This document shows, in pieces, positions 17,815 to 26,614 of a stretch of DNA of 64,000 bases. The position numbers and the translations under genes were made by a program. The stretch's first letter is position 1. Each line of letters opens with the position of its first letter. The stretch comes from Arhodomonas aquaeolei DSM 8974 (GTDB lineage: Bacteria > Pseudomonadota > Gammaproteobacteria > Nitrococcales > Nitrococcaceae). The notes below the pieces were generated by a model that was not told the origin of the DNA, did no database searches, and was given only the letters and a program-made list of their open reading frames with translations. The DNA is taken from positions 1 through 64,000 of the forward strand of contig NZ_KB894816.1 in the NCBI RefSeq assembly GCF_000374645.1, given 5' to 3'.

Positions 17815-18942
17815 ATGTCCGAGCAGCCCGTCATCTTCGAGGAGGTCAGCGCCGTCAACGGCCGCCGCGTGGGATTCGCGCGCCTGAACGCCGAGAAGGC
17901 GCTCAACGCCCTCAACCCCGCCATGATCGCCGCCCTGCGCCCGCAGCTCGAGCGCTGGGCCGATGACCCGGGCATCGCCTGCGTGGTGCTCCACGGCGCC
18001 GGCGAAAAGGCCTTCTGCGCCGGTGGTGACGTTGTCGCCACCTACCGCGCCATCCAGGAGGCCGAGGGTGGGCGCAGCACCTTCTGCGAACAGTTCTTCG
18101 AGCAGGAGTACCGCCTCGACTACCGCATCCACACCTACCCCAAGCCCCTGCTGGTCTGGGGCCACGGCATCGTCATGGGCGGCGGCCTCGGCATGATGGT
18201 GGGCGGCAGCCACCGGGTGGTCACCGAGGCCTCGCGCATCGCCATGCCGGAGATCACCATCGGGCTGTACCCGGACGTCGCCGGCACCTGGTTCCTCAAC
18301 CGCATGCCCGGTCGTGTCGGCCTCTTCCTCGGCCTCACCGGGGCGCGGATGAACGCCGCGGACGCCCTCTACACCAGCCTCGCGGACTACTTCATCACCG
18401 CCGAGCACCGCGACGCCATCTTCGCCGCGCTCGCGGACGTGGCCTGGGACGACGACCCCGAGCTCAACCGCGGCCACCTCTCGCTGCTGCTGCGCCGCTT
18501 CGCCGACGGCTGCCGCGGCGAGCGCCCGCGCTCGAACGTGCTCGAGCACATCGACTTCATCGACCACGTCACCGACCGGCACAGCGTCGCCGGCATCCTC
18601 GAGGCCATGCGCGAGAGCAGCCCGGAGGACAAATGGCTGGCCACCGCCACCCGCAACCTGGAACTCGGCTCGCCGACCTCCGCGCGGGTGATCTTCGAGC
18701 AGTTCCGCGGCGGCCGCCACCTCTCGCTCAAGCAGGTGTTCCGGCGCGAGCTGGCCATGTCCGTGCAATGCACCCGGCGCCACGACTTTCCTGAGGGCGT
18801 CCGCGCCCTGCTGGTGGACAAGGACCAGAACCCGCGATGGAACCCGGCGACCCTCGCCGAGGTGGACGACGCCTTGGTGGATGCCCATTTCGAGGCCCCC
18901 GAGGGGCTCGATCCGTCACCGCTCGACGACCTCCCCGAGTAA
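17815..18942 (+). CDS. 3-hydroxyisobutyryl-CoA hydrolase
   Basis: The product is 375 aa, the length of HIBCH-type members of the crotonase family and well above simple hydratases. Diagnostic segments are FCAGGDVVATY, GHGIVMGGGLGMMVGG, and the catalytic MPEITIGLYPDVAGTWFL with Glu and Asp. It releases 3-hydroxyisobutyrate from its CoA ester in valine degradation. AAGGAG lies before the ATG. A 190-bp gap with a hairpin separates it from the hydratase gene, but the same strand and pathway suggest one transcription unit or a linked one. Confidence 0.93.
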   Translation: MSEQPVIFEEVSAVNGRRVGFARLNAEKALNALNPAMIAALRPQLERWADDPGIACVVLHGAGEKAFCAGGDVVATYRAIQEAEGGRSTFCEQFFEQEYRLDYRIHTYPKPLLVWGHGIVMGGGLGMMVGGSHRVVTEASRIAMPEITIGLYPDVAGTWFLNRMPGRVGLFLGLTGARMNAADALYTSLADYFITAEHRDAIFAALADVAWDDDPELNRGHLSLLLRRFADGCRGERPRSNVLEHIDFIDHVTDRHSVAGILEAMRESSPEDKWLATATRNLELGSPTSARVIFEQFRGGRHLSLKQVFRRELAMSVQCTRRHDFPEGVRALLVDKDQNPRWNPATLAEVDDALVDAHFEAPEGLDPSPLDDLPE

Positions 18943-18997
18943 CCGCCCGGGAGGTCCCCACGGTACCGGGCCCGGCGCGTCCGCGGCCTCCGTGCCC

Positions 18998-19024
18998 CGC
19001 CCGGCGGCGCCCTGCCGCCGGGCG
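18998..19024 (+). terminator. GC-rich hairpin after the hydrolase gene
   Basis: An 11-bp perfect stem (18998-19008 with 19014-19024) with a GCCCT loop, between the hydrolase and pgeF-like genes. No T tract. Confidence 0.45.
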
Positions 19025-19081
19025 GCGGCCCCCTGTCGGGCCACCACTTTCTCCCGCCACCCACGGTGTAGACTGCCCGAT

Positions 19082-19822
19082 ATGAACGCACCCTCGTGGA
19101 TCACGCCCGACTGGCCGGCGCCCCGCCGCGTGCACGCCGCCGCCACCACCCGCATCGGCGGCAGCAGCCGCGCGCCCTTCGACAGCCTGAACCTCGGCGC
19201 CCGAACCGGCGACGACGCGCTCAGCGTCACCGGCAACCGCTCCCGCCTCGCCCAGGCCCTGGGCCTGCCGGAGGAGCCGCGCTGGCTGGCGCAGGTCCAC
19301 GGCGTGCGGGTGGTCTCCGCCGGCACGGTGGACCGCGACGCCACCCGGGCGGACGCCAGCGTCACCGACCAGCCGGGTGTCGTCTGCGCGGTGCTCACCG
19401 CCGACTGCCTGCCGGTGCTGCTCTGCGACCGCGCCGGCACCCAGGTCGCCGCCGCCCATGCCGGCTGGCGGGGCCTCGTCGCGGGCGTCCTCGAAAACAC
19501 CGTCGCCGCCATGACCGGCCCGCCCGACGAGCTGATCGCCTGGCTCGGGCCGGCGATCGGCCCAGAGGCCTACGAGATCGGCGACGACGTCCGCGAGGCC
19601 TGCCTGCTGGCCGACCCCGGCGCCCGGGAATGCTTCCGCCCGGTGCGCGAGGGCCACTGGCTAGCCGACCTCTACGCCCTGGCCCGTCGCCGGCTCTCGG
19701 GCGCCGGCGTGGGCTCGATTCACGGCGGTGGCCTGTGCACGTATGCTGACCCCGAGCGTTTCTTCTCCTACCGCCGGGACGGGCGCACCGGCCGTATGGC
19801 CAGCCTGATCTGGCGGGGGTGA
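19082..19822 (+). CDS. pgeF: Laccase-domain purine nucleosidase/PgeF-like protein
   Basis: The product is 246 aa, like YfiH. The metal-site motifs of the family are visible: AQVHGVRV (His), TADCLPVLLCD (Cys) and AAHAGWRGLVAGV (His). The E. coli homologue was first called polyphenol oxidase and is now linked to peptidoglycan precursor editing; other members have purine nucleoside phosphorylase/deaminase activity. In many gammaproteobacteria it sits beside rluD; here rluD is 15 kb away. The ATG at 19082 is the only start that gives the conserved N-terminus. Confidence 0.9.
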   Translation: MNAPSWITPDWPAPRRVHAAATTRIGGSSRAPFDSLNLGARTGDDALSVTGNRSRLAQALGLPEEPRWLAQVHGVRVVSAGTVDRDATRADASVTDQPGVVCAVLTADCLPVLLCDRAGTQVAAAHAGWRGLVAGVLENTVAAMTGPPDELIAWLGPAIGPEAYEIGDDVREACLLADPGARECFRPVREGHWLADLYALARRRLSGAGVGSIHGGGLCTYADPERFFSYRRDGRTGRMASLIWRG

Positions 19823-19861
19823 GGTCCAGCCACCCAACCCGGCACAAGGAGACTGCGACCC

Positions 19862-20809
19862 ATGCAGATCATCGGCGCTGACGCCGTCGCCGAGGCCCTC
19901 GCCTGGCCGGCGCTCATCGACGGCATCGAGACCCTGTTCCGCGAGGGCTGCGAGGCCCCGCCACGCCACCATCACGCGATCCCGCGCCCGGGCGGCGAGG
20001 CCACCATGCTGCTGATGCCAGCCTGGGAGCACGACGGCTACATCGGCGTGAAGATGGCCCACGTCTTCCCCCAGAACGCGGAGCGGGGCCTGCCGGCGAT
20101 CTCCGGGGTCTACTTCCTCTGCAGCGGCGAGACCGGCCAGCCGCTGGCCTGCATCGAGGGCAGCGAGCTCACCCGCCGGCGCACCGCCGCCGCCTCCGCG
20201 CTCGCCGCGCGCTACCTCGCCCGGCCTGACGCGGGACGCCTGGTGGTCGCGGGCACCGGGGCGCTGGCGCCCATGCTGGTCGAGGCGCATGCCACGGTGC
20301 GGCCGATCCGTTCCGTGGGCATCTGGGGCCGCAACCCCGAGAAAGCGCAGGCCGTCGCGGCGGACTGCCGGGAGCGGGGCATCGACTGCGAGGCGGTTAC
20401 GGACCTCGAGGCCGCGGTGGGCGAGGCGGACATCGTGAGCTGCGCGACGCTCTCCACCGAGCCGCTGGTCCGCGGCGGGTGGCTGCGGCCGGGCACCCAC
20501 GTCGACCTGGTCGGGGCGTTCCGCGCGGACATGCGCGAGAGCGACGACGAGGCCGTGCGCCGCGCGTCCGTGTTCGTGGACACCGAGGCAGGGGCCCGCG
20601 GCGAGGCCGGGGACCTGCGCCAGGCCGCGGAGGCCGGTGCCTTCGACTACGACACCGGCATCCAGGCGGATCTCGCCGCACTCGCCCGCGGCACGCACCC
20701 CGGGCGGCGCGACGATGCCGAAATCACCCTGTTCAAGTCCGTCGGCGCCTCGCTGGAGGACCTGGCGGCGGCGATCACCGTCTGGCGCGCGGCCGGCGAG
20801 CCCGCCTGA
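19862..20809 (+). CDS. Ornithine cyclodeaminase/mu-crystallin family protein
   Basis: The product is 315 aa. The Rossmann-fold part shows VVAGTGALAPMLVEAHATVRP and GIWGRNPEKA; the N-terminal part holds GYIGVKMAHVFPQN with the substrate-binding Lys; ASALAARYLARPDA is also typical. Family members include ornithine cyclodeaminase and delta-1-piperideine/pyrroline-2-carboxylate reductase. For a solitary bacterial gene the reductase role is more likely, but sequence does not decide. It is 39 bp after the pgeF-like gene and convergent with the glycosyltransferase gene. Confidence 0.85.
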   Translation: MQIIGADAVAEALAWPALIDGIETLFREGCEAPPRHHHAIPRPGGEATMLLMPAWEHDGYIGVKMAHVFPQNAERGLPAISGVYFLCSGETGQPLACIEGSELTRRRTAAASALAARYLARPDAGRLVVAGTGALAPMLVEAHATVRPIRSVGIWGRNPEKAQAVAADCRERGIDCEAVTDLEAAVGEADIVSCATLSTEPLVRGGWLRPGTHVDLVGAFRADMRESDDEAVRRASVFVDTEAGARGEAGDLRQAAEAGAFDYDTGIQADLAALARGTHPGRRDDAEITLFKSVGASLEDLAAAITVWRAAGEPA

Positions 20810-20815
20810 GCCGGG

Positions 20816-22111
20816 TCAGCGGATCTCGCGCTGGTCCCGGCGGTTGCGGAACTCGTTGCCGAGCGACGTCCCCGCCGCCCGGGCCACCCCCTTGAGCAGA
20901 TCCCACTCGGCACGGATGCGGCGCAGACTCATGTGCCAGAGATCATGGTCCTCGTCCGCCGGCTCCTCGGTGCCATCCAGGTCCCGGTACAACGCCAGCG
21001 CCCGGTCCGCGCAGGCCTCGAGGGAATAGCATCGCGCGGTCTCCGCGACCGCCGCCAGCCAGTCGTCCCAGCCCCCCTCGCGGCGGACCATGGCGTCCTC
21101 GATCGCGGCAGCGAACGCCGCCTCGTCCGGGTCCCGCAGCAGCCGTCCGTTCTCGCCGTCGCGCACGACCTCGCGGGCACCGGGCGCGTCGATGGCCACC
21201 ACCGGCAGTCCGGCCGCCATGGCCTCGGCGAGTACCACGCCCTGGGTCTCGGTGAGCGAGGCGAAGGCGAACAGGTCCATGGCCGCGTAGGCGTCGGCGA
21301 GCTCCGGCTGCACCAGCTTGCCCGGCATGTGCAGCCGGGCGGCCACGCCGGCACGCCGGCACGCCTCGCGGATCTCGTCCTCGGCCGCCCCGGCACCGAC
21401 GATCACGCAGTGCGCCCGCGGTGCGTTCGCGAGCACCCGCGCCACCGCCCGGGCGAGGAAGCCGAGGTTCTTCTCGTGGGCCAGCCGGCCGACGTGGCCG
21501 ATCACGAATGCGTCGGGATCGATGCCGAGCCGCCGACGGAAGGCCGCCCCGTCACCGCCACGGAAGGCGGCGAGATCCACGCCCGTGGGCACGACGTCGA
21601 TGGGCGTGTGCACGCCCCGGGCGGCCAGGATACCGGCGATGCTCTCGCTGGGGGCGAATACCCGGTCGCAGAGGTTGGCGTAGCTGGTCGAGAGCTGCAC
21701 CACGAAACGCCGGAGCACCGCGGAGTCCCCCGGGACGTAGTGCGTGTAGCGTTCGTACATGGTGTGGTGGGTAAACACCAGCGGCAGGTCGAACAGCGAG
21801 GCCAGCCGCAGCGCGGTCGAACCGATGAGGAACGGGTGATGCGAGTGGACGATGTCCGGCTCGAAGCGCATCACCGCCCGCTCCAGGAAGCGCGGCACCG
21901 GCAGCACCACGGAGAAGTCGCTGCCGTTGAAGTTCTGCAGCGCCGGGATGCGCACCACGTCGGGCTCGTCCCGGGGCGCATCGTCGAATTCCGGGGCCAC
22001 GACCATCACCCGGTGACCGCGGGCGCGATACATCTGCGCGAACGAGTCCACCGAGCGCGCGACGCCGCCCACGTGGGGGAGGTAGGTATTGGTCATCATG
22101 AGGATGTTCAT
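20816..22111 (-). CDS. Glycosyltransferase family 4, possible glycolipid glucosyltransferase
   Basis: The product is 431 aa. GT-B fold landmarks: MTNTYLPHVGGVARSV, IVHSHHPFLIG, FTHHTMYERYTHYVP, GRLAHEKN, and the EX7E-type donor site TETQGVVLAEAMAAGLP. The THHTMYERYTHYVP segment resembles diacylglycerol glucosyltransferases and related lipid transferases. About 60 residues at the C-terminus extend beyond the transferase fold (IRAEWDLLKGV), perhaps for membrane contact. Its ATG overlaps the stop of the glycosidase gene (ATGA), so the two are coupled. Confidence 0.88.
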   Translation of the reverse strand: MNILMMTNTYLPHVGGVARSVDSFAQMYRARGHRVMVVAPEFDDAPRDEPDVVRIPALQNFNGSDFSVVLPVPRFLERAVMRFEPDIVHSHHPFLIGSTALRLASLFDLPLVFTHHTMYERYTHYVPGDSAVLRRFVVQLSTSYANLCDRVFAPSESIAGILAARGVHTPIDVVPTGVDLAAFRGGDGAAFRRRLGIDPDAFVIGHVGRLAHEKNLGFLARAVARVLANAPRAHCVIVGAGAAEDEIREACRRAGVAARLHMPGKLVQPELADAYAAMDLFAFASLTETQGVVLAEAMAAGLPVVAIDAPGAREVVRDGENGRLLRDPDEAAFAAAIEDAMVRREGGWDDWLAAVAETARCYSLEACADRALALYRDLDGTEEPADEDHDLWHMSLRRIRAEWDLLKGVARAAGTSLGNEFRNRRDQREIR

Positions 22112-24363
22112 GCCGGGGCCCTCCATTGCAGGGTCGCCGCGCCGTCCTCCGCCCGGGCGCGAACGGACGCAACCCCGGCCGGCGCGATATCCACCCCCTC
22201 GGGCCGGCGGCGCCACTCGGCCTGCCAGCACACCTCTACGGCCCCGTTATGACCCGTCGCGGGCCGGATGTCCACCGTTACCGGACCGAAGCGTGTGGGC
22301 GTCGGGCCGAAGGACATGGGCTCGCCGGCCGCGAACCACTGGGGCGGCACCCCCGAAGCGAGCACCAGGCGCTCGCCCTCCTCGCGCACGAACGCGTCGC
22401 GCAGGTAGACCAGCCACTCCGCCGCGGCCCAGACGTGCTGCCCGTCCCCCATGCAGCCACCCAAGGTGCGCGGGTGGATGGCCTCCGGCCACTGGCCGGT
22501 GGGCGTCGCCAGCCCGGCCACCACGCGCATGAGCTCGTGGCAGCGCGGGTCGCCGGCGCGCATGAGCACCTGCGCCAGGTGCAGGGTCAGGTAGGCGTTG
22601 ATCCCGGAGTGGATCATGTCCTGGAAGAAGCCGCCGTGGACCCGGGCGTTGTCCATGAGCCAGTCCGCGGTGCCCAGCAGCCGCGCATCGCACGCCGGCA
22701 ACAGCCGCAGGGGATAGCCCGCGACGAGCGCACCGACGGCGCCGGCGTCCATGCGCCGATAGGGCGATGCCGGGACCAGGGGGCGTCCCAGGCGCTCGGC
22801 ATCGCGCTCGTGGCAGCGCTCCAGCGTGTCACGCAGGTCGCCGGCCTCGTCCCGGAACGCCCGGGCACGCTCGCCGTCGCCATGGCCCTCGAGCACGCCG
22901 GCGGCCGCCTCGAGGCCGGCCACCGACCAGTAGTCGTCCCAGTAGTAGTAATCGTTGGGGCCGAAGTGCTCGGCACTGAAGCCGGCAGGCAGCAGCCCCG
23001 CGTGAGCCGTCCCGCCGCCCGGCTCCGTGCGCTTGCGCGCGATCCAGCGCCCTCCGCGCCGCAGGGCCTGCAACCACGACTCGGGCAGCGCCTCGCCGGT
23101 GACCTCGTGGTAGCGCGCGAGGATCCACATGGCCTCGCCGTTGGCGTCCCACTCGCCGTCCTGGGAGTGGAAGTAACCGGTGGTGCGGTGCTGACGTTCC
23201 GGGAAGAGGCCGAGCATGCGCCGGGCGCGGGCGGTCAGGCCGGCGTGCAGCAGGGCATGCACGATGAAGGCCGCATCCCGGAACCAGAAGCGTTTGTATG
23301 TGTAGGGCCCCGGGTAGCAGTCCTCCACGGTGTGGAGCATGACGGTACGCAGGGCGTTGTCGTAGAGGAAGCGCACCCGCGCATCCGGCACGGTGAGCCG
23401 TGCCGTCCCGGCCAGCGACTCGCGCCAGTCCCCTTCCGCCGCCGTGGCATCCGCCTCTTTCAGCGGTACACGTACGGCGAGCCGCCGCACCCCGCCCGGC
23501 TCGATGCGGAACAGCGCCGCCGCGGTGGCGAGCCCGGTATCGCAATCGGCCACCGACGCGGCGTCCGGGTCGTCGAGGTGGATGGCGACGTCGCCGTGAC
23601 GGTAGTCGGAGACGTAGTGCCGGTCCGCGGCGGTATCGAAGCGCACGTCCCACTCCCCGTCGACGCGCCAGCCGCGGGCGTCCTCGCCGAGCACCGCGTG
23701 GTGGACGAAACTGACCCCCTCGGGGTTGTACGGCCTCAGCGCGAGGGCGAGGTGGCCACCGGACTGGGCCCGCGCCTCGTAGTGGAGTTCCAGCACCGCC
23801 CGCCCGGACTCGCGGCGCACCACCGCCCGTGCCAGCAGGCGCAGACCGTTGCGCACCACCTCCGTGACCACGGCACCGTCGTCATCGAGGTCGACGTACT
23901 GCGAGGCGTGGGTCTCACGCGAGGGGTAGAGGCGCTCGCCGTCGTCACCGAGCACCCAGGCGTCCAGCGAGGGGCCGTCGTAGAAGGGTGTGACCAGCCC
24001 ACGCGGGTCCACGATGGGCAACCCCGCGTGGTCCGGCTGGCCCACGGCGGTCCAGTTGCGGTGGGTGAGGTTGACGTGGGTGACGGAGAAGGCCCGCGGC
24101 AGGAAGGCGTCGCTCGCCGGGTCGAACTGGCGCTCGATCCAGTAGGGCCACACCCAGTCCAGGTTGTGCTGGATCACCCGGGTATTGATCAGGCCGCGGG
24201 CGTGGAAGACCACGCCCGCGCGCAGCAGCTCGATGGGCTCGGAGACCTCCGAGGGTTGGGCGAAACGCTGCAGCCGCGCGATCAGCGCCAGGGGATCGAG
24301 GAAGCCGTGGGCCCGGGCGGCCCGCCGGATGAGGAATCTCCAGGGCAGCCAGCTCCAGCGCAA
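22108..24363 (-). CDS. Six-hairpin (alpha/alpha)6 glycosidase-like protein, unknown specificity
   Basis: The product is 751 aa. The first half (to about 330) is a beta-rich domain with no motif I know. The second half looks like an amylo-alpha-1,6-glucosidase/GH15-like barrel: KRFWFRDAAFIVHALL near 356, DGEWDANGEAMWILARY near 404, YYYWDDYWSVAGLEAA near 462, and GQWPEAIHPRTLGGCMGDG near 630. Acidic residues in the second and last of these could be catalytic. There is no signal peptide, so it should be cytoplasmic. It is coupled to the glycosyltransferase downstream and lies 13 bp after a nitroreductase gene. I do not know a characterised homologue. Confidence 0.75.
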   Translation of the reverse strand: MRWSWLPWRFLIRRAARAHGFLDPLALIARLQRFAQPSEVSEPIELLRAGVVFHARGLINTRVIQHNLDWVWPYWIERQFDPASDAFLPRAFSVTHVNLTHRNWTAVGQPDHAGLPIVDPRGLVTPFYDGPSLDAWVLGDDGERLYPSRETHASQYVDLDDDGAVVTEVVRNGLRLLARAVVRRESGRAVLELHYEARAQSGGHLALALRPYNPEGVSFVHHAVLGEDARGWRVDGEWDVRFDTAADRHYVSDYRHGDVAIHLDDPDAASVADCDTGLATAAALFRIEPGGVRRLAVRVPLKEADATAAEGDWRESLAGTARLTVPDARVRFLYDNALRTVMLHTVEDCYPGPYTYKRFWFRDAAFIVHALLHAGLTARARRMLGLFPERQHRTTGYFHSQDGEWDANGEAMWILARYHEVTGEALPESWLQALRRGGRWIARKRTEPGGGTAHAGLLPAGFSAEHFGPNDYYYWDDYWSVAGLEAAAGVLEGHGDGERARAFRDEAGDLRDTLERCHERDAERLGRPLVPASPYRRMDAGAVGALVAGYPLRLLPACDARLLGTADWLMDNARVHGGFFQDMIHSGINAYLTLHLAQVLMRAGDPRCHELMRVVAGLATPTGQWPEAIHPRTLGGCMGDGQHVWAAAEWLVYLRDAFVREEGERLVLASGVPPQWFAAGEPMSFGPTPTRFGPVTVDIRPATGHNGAVEVCWQAEWRRRPEGVDIAPAGVASVRARAEDGAATLQWRAPA

Positions 24364-24376
24364 CGCGACCTCCGTC

Positions 24377-24976
24377 TCAGGGCAGCTCGACGAGGCTGCA
24401 TTCCAGGGATTCCCGGTGGGTTACCGGGGACTCGTCCGGGTAGCCGTACCAGATCAGCGCGATCACCATCTCGATATCCGGGTCGATCCACAGCAGGTCG
24501 TAGAAGCGGGCATCGCGGATCACCGGCCCGGTTGACCACTTCATGCCGATGCCCTCGCTCCACAGCGACAGCGCGATATTGTGGATCGCGCAGGCACAGG
24601 CGGCGTAATCCTCCCACGCCTGGAGCTCGTCGCTGGAGTGATCGCAGCTCACCGCGAGCCAGCCGGGCTTGGCCTCCCAGTTGCGGCGCTTGCCCTCGGC
24701 GGCCTCCGCCCCCTTGGTGGCGGTGAGCATCTCGGTGTTCAAGTCGATGATGCCGCGCCGGGTCTCCTCGCCGATGAGATAGAAGTGCCAGGGTTCGGTT
24801 AGGTGGTGGTTGGGGGCCCAGCGCGCGAGGTCCAGTGCCCGGAGCACGGCCTCGCGCGGCGGTGGCTCCTGGCGGAAGCGGTTGATGGTGCGCCGCGTAC
24901 GGAGGAGCTCCGCCGCCTGCTCCGGTGTTGCCGCATCGGCGGCACGCACCGCGCCTGCCTGCGTCTGCGCTGCCAT
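24377..24976 (-). CDS. Nitroreductase-family FMN oxidoreductase
   Basis: The product is 199 aa. Nitroreductase signatures: LLRTRRTINRFRQEPPP with the FMN-phosphate arginines, ALDLARWAPNHHLTEPWHF, and the central AWEDYAACACAIHNIALSLWSEGIGMKW. It probably reduces quinones, nitro compounds or a biosynthetic intermediate. The gene is first in a probable three-gene operon with the glycosidase and glycosyltransferase. Confidence 0.88.
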   Translation of the reverse strand: MAAQTQAGAVRAADAATPEQAAELLRTRRTINRFRQEPPPREAVLRALDLARWAPNHHLTEPWHFYLIGEETRRGIIDLNTEMLTATKGAEAAEGKRRNWEAKPGWLAVSCDHSSDELQAWEDYAACACAIHNIALSLWSEGIGMKWSTGPVIRDARFYDLLWIDPDIEMVIALIWYGYPDESPVTHRESLECSLVELP

Positions 24977-25114
24977 GAACGCGTCCCCATGCCGATCAGT
25001 GATGGATCAGGATACCATGCCGTACGCGACCCAGGCCGGCGGTACGATGGTCGGACCAACGTTGAAAGCCATCCGCGGGCTGGGTACTTTTCCCGATTTG
25101 AGGATCTTCGCGGC

Positions 25115-25594
25115 ATGGCGATAGACAGTTACCACCACTGGGCCGAGGCGGTGATTCCGCCGGAGGGGGCCGACCCGGCCTGGCTCGCGGCGCGGCTGGC
25201 GGACGCTCGCGCCACGCTGCTCCACCGTCTAGAGTTCACCAGCGCGCGACTGCGGCTGCGCGGGCTGCGCCTGCGGGTGCTGCCCCCGGCGGCGCCGGCA
25301 CCCCCGGACCCGCCACCGCCGAGCCTCGGGATGACGCTGACCCTGGTCGGTGCCGCGCCGGAGCTGCGGGTGCGAGAGGGTGTCTACCGCGCCGAACGTG
25401 ACGGCTGGATCCGCTGCTGGTCCGGCTACAGCCTGATCGGTGTAACCCGGGACGATACGCCGGAGACCCTTCCCGAGGATCTGGTGCGGGAGGCCACGGC
25501 ATGGCTGCGCGTCTACCGCGGCCATATCGAGGACCTCGGCGCAGCGGACGCGGTGCCGCGTGGCCCGCGCGCCGGTCCCTCTTCCCTGCGCTGA
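25115..25594 (+). CDS. Hypothetical protein
   Basis: The product is 159 aa (MAIDSYHHWAEAVIPP...). I do not recognise a family. It has an N-terminal helix rich in Ala/Arg/Leu, a Pro-rich linker near residues 50-65 (PPAAPAPPDPPPP), and a mixed C-terminal part with WIRCWSGYSLIGVTRDD. No signal peptide or membrane segment is present. The start is chosen at an ATG 11 nt after GAGG; longer upstream starts would run into the divergent nitroreductase promoter. The gene precedes folE by 78 bp. Confidence 0.55.
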   Translation: MAIDSYHHWAEAVIPPEGADPAWLAARLADARATLLHRLEFTSARLRLRGLRLRVLPPAAPAPPDPPPPSLGMTLTLVGAAPELRVREGVYRAERDGWIRCWSGYSLIGVTRDDTPETLPEDLVREATAWLRVYRGHIEDLGAADAVPRGPRAGPSSLR

Positions 25595-25610
25595 ACCGCG
25601 CGCACCATGG

Positions 25611-25641
25611 TTGTACAGGCACACCCAAAACATGCTACAAA
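25611..25641 (+). promoter_or_regulatory. Possible folE promoter
   Basis: TTGTAC (25611-25616) and TACAAA (25636-25641) lie 19 bp apart in a locally AT-richer stretch about 30 bp before the folE start. The spacing is wide, so the call is weak. Confidence 0.3.
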
Positions 25642-25672
25642 CTCTTTACACACGCAGGACAGCACACGAACG

Positions 25673-26230
25673 ATGACCCACCCCCTTGCGAGCCACTTCG
25701 AGCAGATCATCACCGGCATCGGCGAGGACGTCGACCGGGAGGGCCTGGCGAAGACCCCGGAGCGCGCCGCTAAGGCGTTCGAGTACCTTACCGAGGGCTA
25801 CCAGCAGGACCTCGGCACGCTGGTCAACGGCGCACTGTTCGAGTCGGATCTCGACGAGATGATCATCGTGCGCAACATCGAGCTGTACTCGCTGTGTGAA
25901 CACCACCTGCTGCCGTTCTTCGGCCGCGCCCAGGTCGCCTACATCCCGGACGGCCGCGTACTCGGGCTCTCCAAGGTGGCGCGCATCGTGGACATGTATG
26001 CCCGCCGGCTGCAGATCCAGGAACAGCTCACCCGCGAGATCGCCGAGGCGGTGCAGAGCGTCACCGGTGCCCGGGGCGTCGGCGTGCAGATCGAGGCCCG
26101 ACACATGTGCATGATGATGCGCGGGGTATCCAAGCAGAACTCGGAGATGAGCACGTCGGTGATGCTCGGCACCTTCCGGCACTCGCAGTCGACGCGCAAC
26201 GAGTTCCTGCAGCTCATCAAGTCGGGGTGA
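25673..26230 (+). CDS. folE: GTP cyclohydrolase I (type IA)
   Basis: The product is 185 aa. It makes dihydroneopterin triphosphate from GTP. Zinc and active-site motifs are intact: [35 protein letters not shown], and [12 protein letters not shown] with the third metal Cys. The ATG at 25673 gives the usual N-terminus ([24 protein letters not shown]). folX follows after 6 bp, so this copy serves the tetrahydromonapterin branch at least in part. Confidence 0.96.
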   Translation: MTHPLASHFEQIITGIGEDVDREGLAKTPERAAKAFEYLTEGYQQDLGTLVNGALFESDLDEMIIVRNIELYSLCEHHLLPFFGRAQVAYIPDGRVLGLSKVARIVDMYARRLQIQEQLTREIAEAVQSVTGARGVGVQIEARHMCMMMRGVSKQNSEMSTSVMLGTFRHSQSTRNEFLQLIKSG

Positions 26231-26236
26231 CACGGG

Positions 26237-26614
26237 ATGCGCCACGAGCTCTCGCGCATTCGCATCAAGGACCTGCGCCTGCGCACGTTCATCGGCTTCA
26301 ACACCGAGGAGCAGGAAAAGCGCCAGGACGTGGTGGTCAACGTCACCATCGACTACGACGCCCTGCCGGCGGCGCGCAGCGATGACGTCGACCACGCCCT
26401 GGACTACAAGGGCATCACCAAGCGCATCATCGCCCACGTCGAGGACAACCGCTTCCTGCTGCTCGAGAAGCTGGTGAGCGACATCCTCGACATCGCCATG
26501 GCACCGCCGGAGGTCCGGCGCGCGGAGGTGGAGGTCGACAAGCCCCATGCCCTGCGCTTCTCCGACTCCGTATCGCTGGCCATGGCCGCCCATCGGGACG
26601 ACGACGCGCGCTAG
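26237..26614 (+). CDS. folX: Dihydroneopterin triphosphate 2'-epimerase
   Basis: The product is 125 aa. It matches FolX better than the aldolase FolB: IRIKDLRLRTFIGFNTEEQE at the start, DYKGITKRIIAHVEDNRFLLLEKL in the middle, and VEVDKPHALRFSDSVS near the end. It converts dihydroneopterin triphosphate to dihydromonapterin triphosphate. It forms an operon with folE, and its TAG stop lies in a CTAG shared with the convergent gene. Confidence 0.92.
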   Translation: MRHELSRIRIKDLRLRTFIGFNTEEQEKRQDVVVNVTIDYDALPAARSDDVDHALDYKGITKRIIAHVEDNRFLLLEKLVSDILDIAMAPPEVRRAEVEVDKPHALRFSDSVSLAMAAHRDDDAR

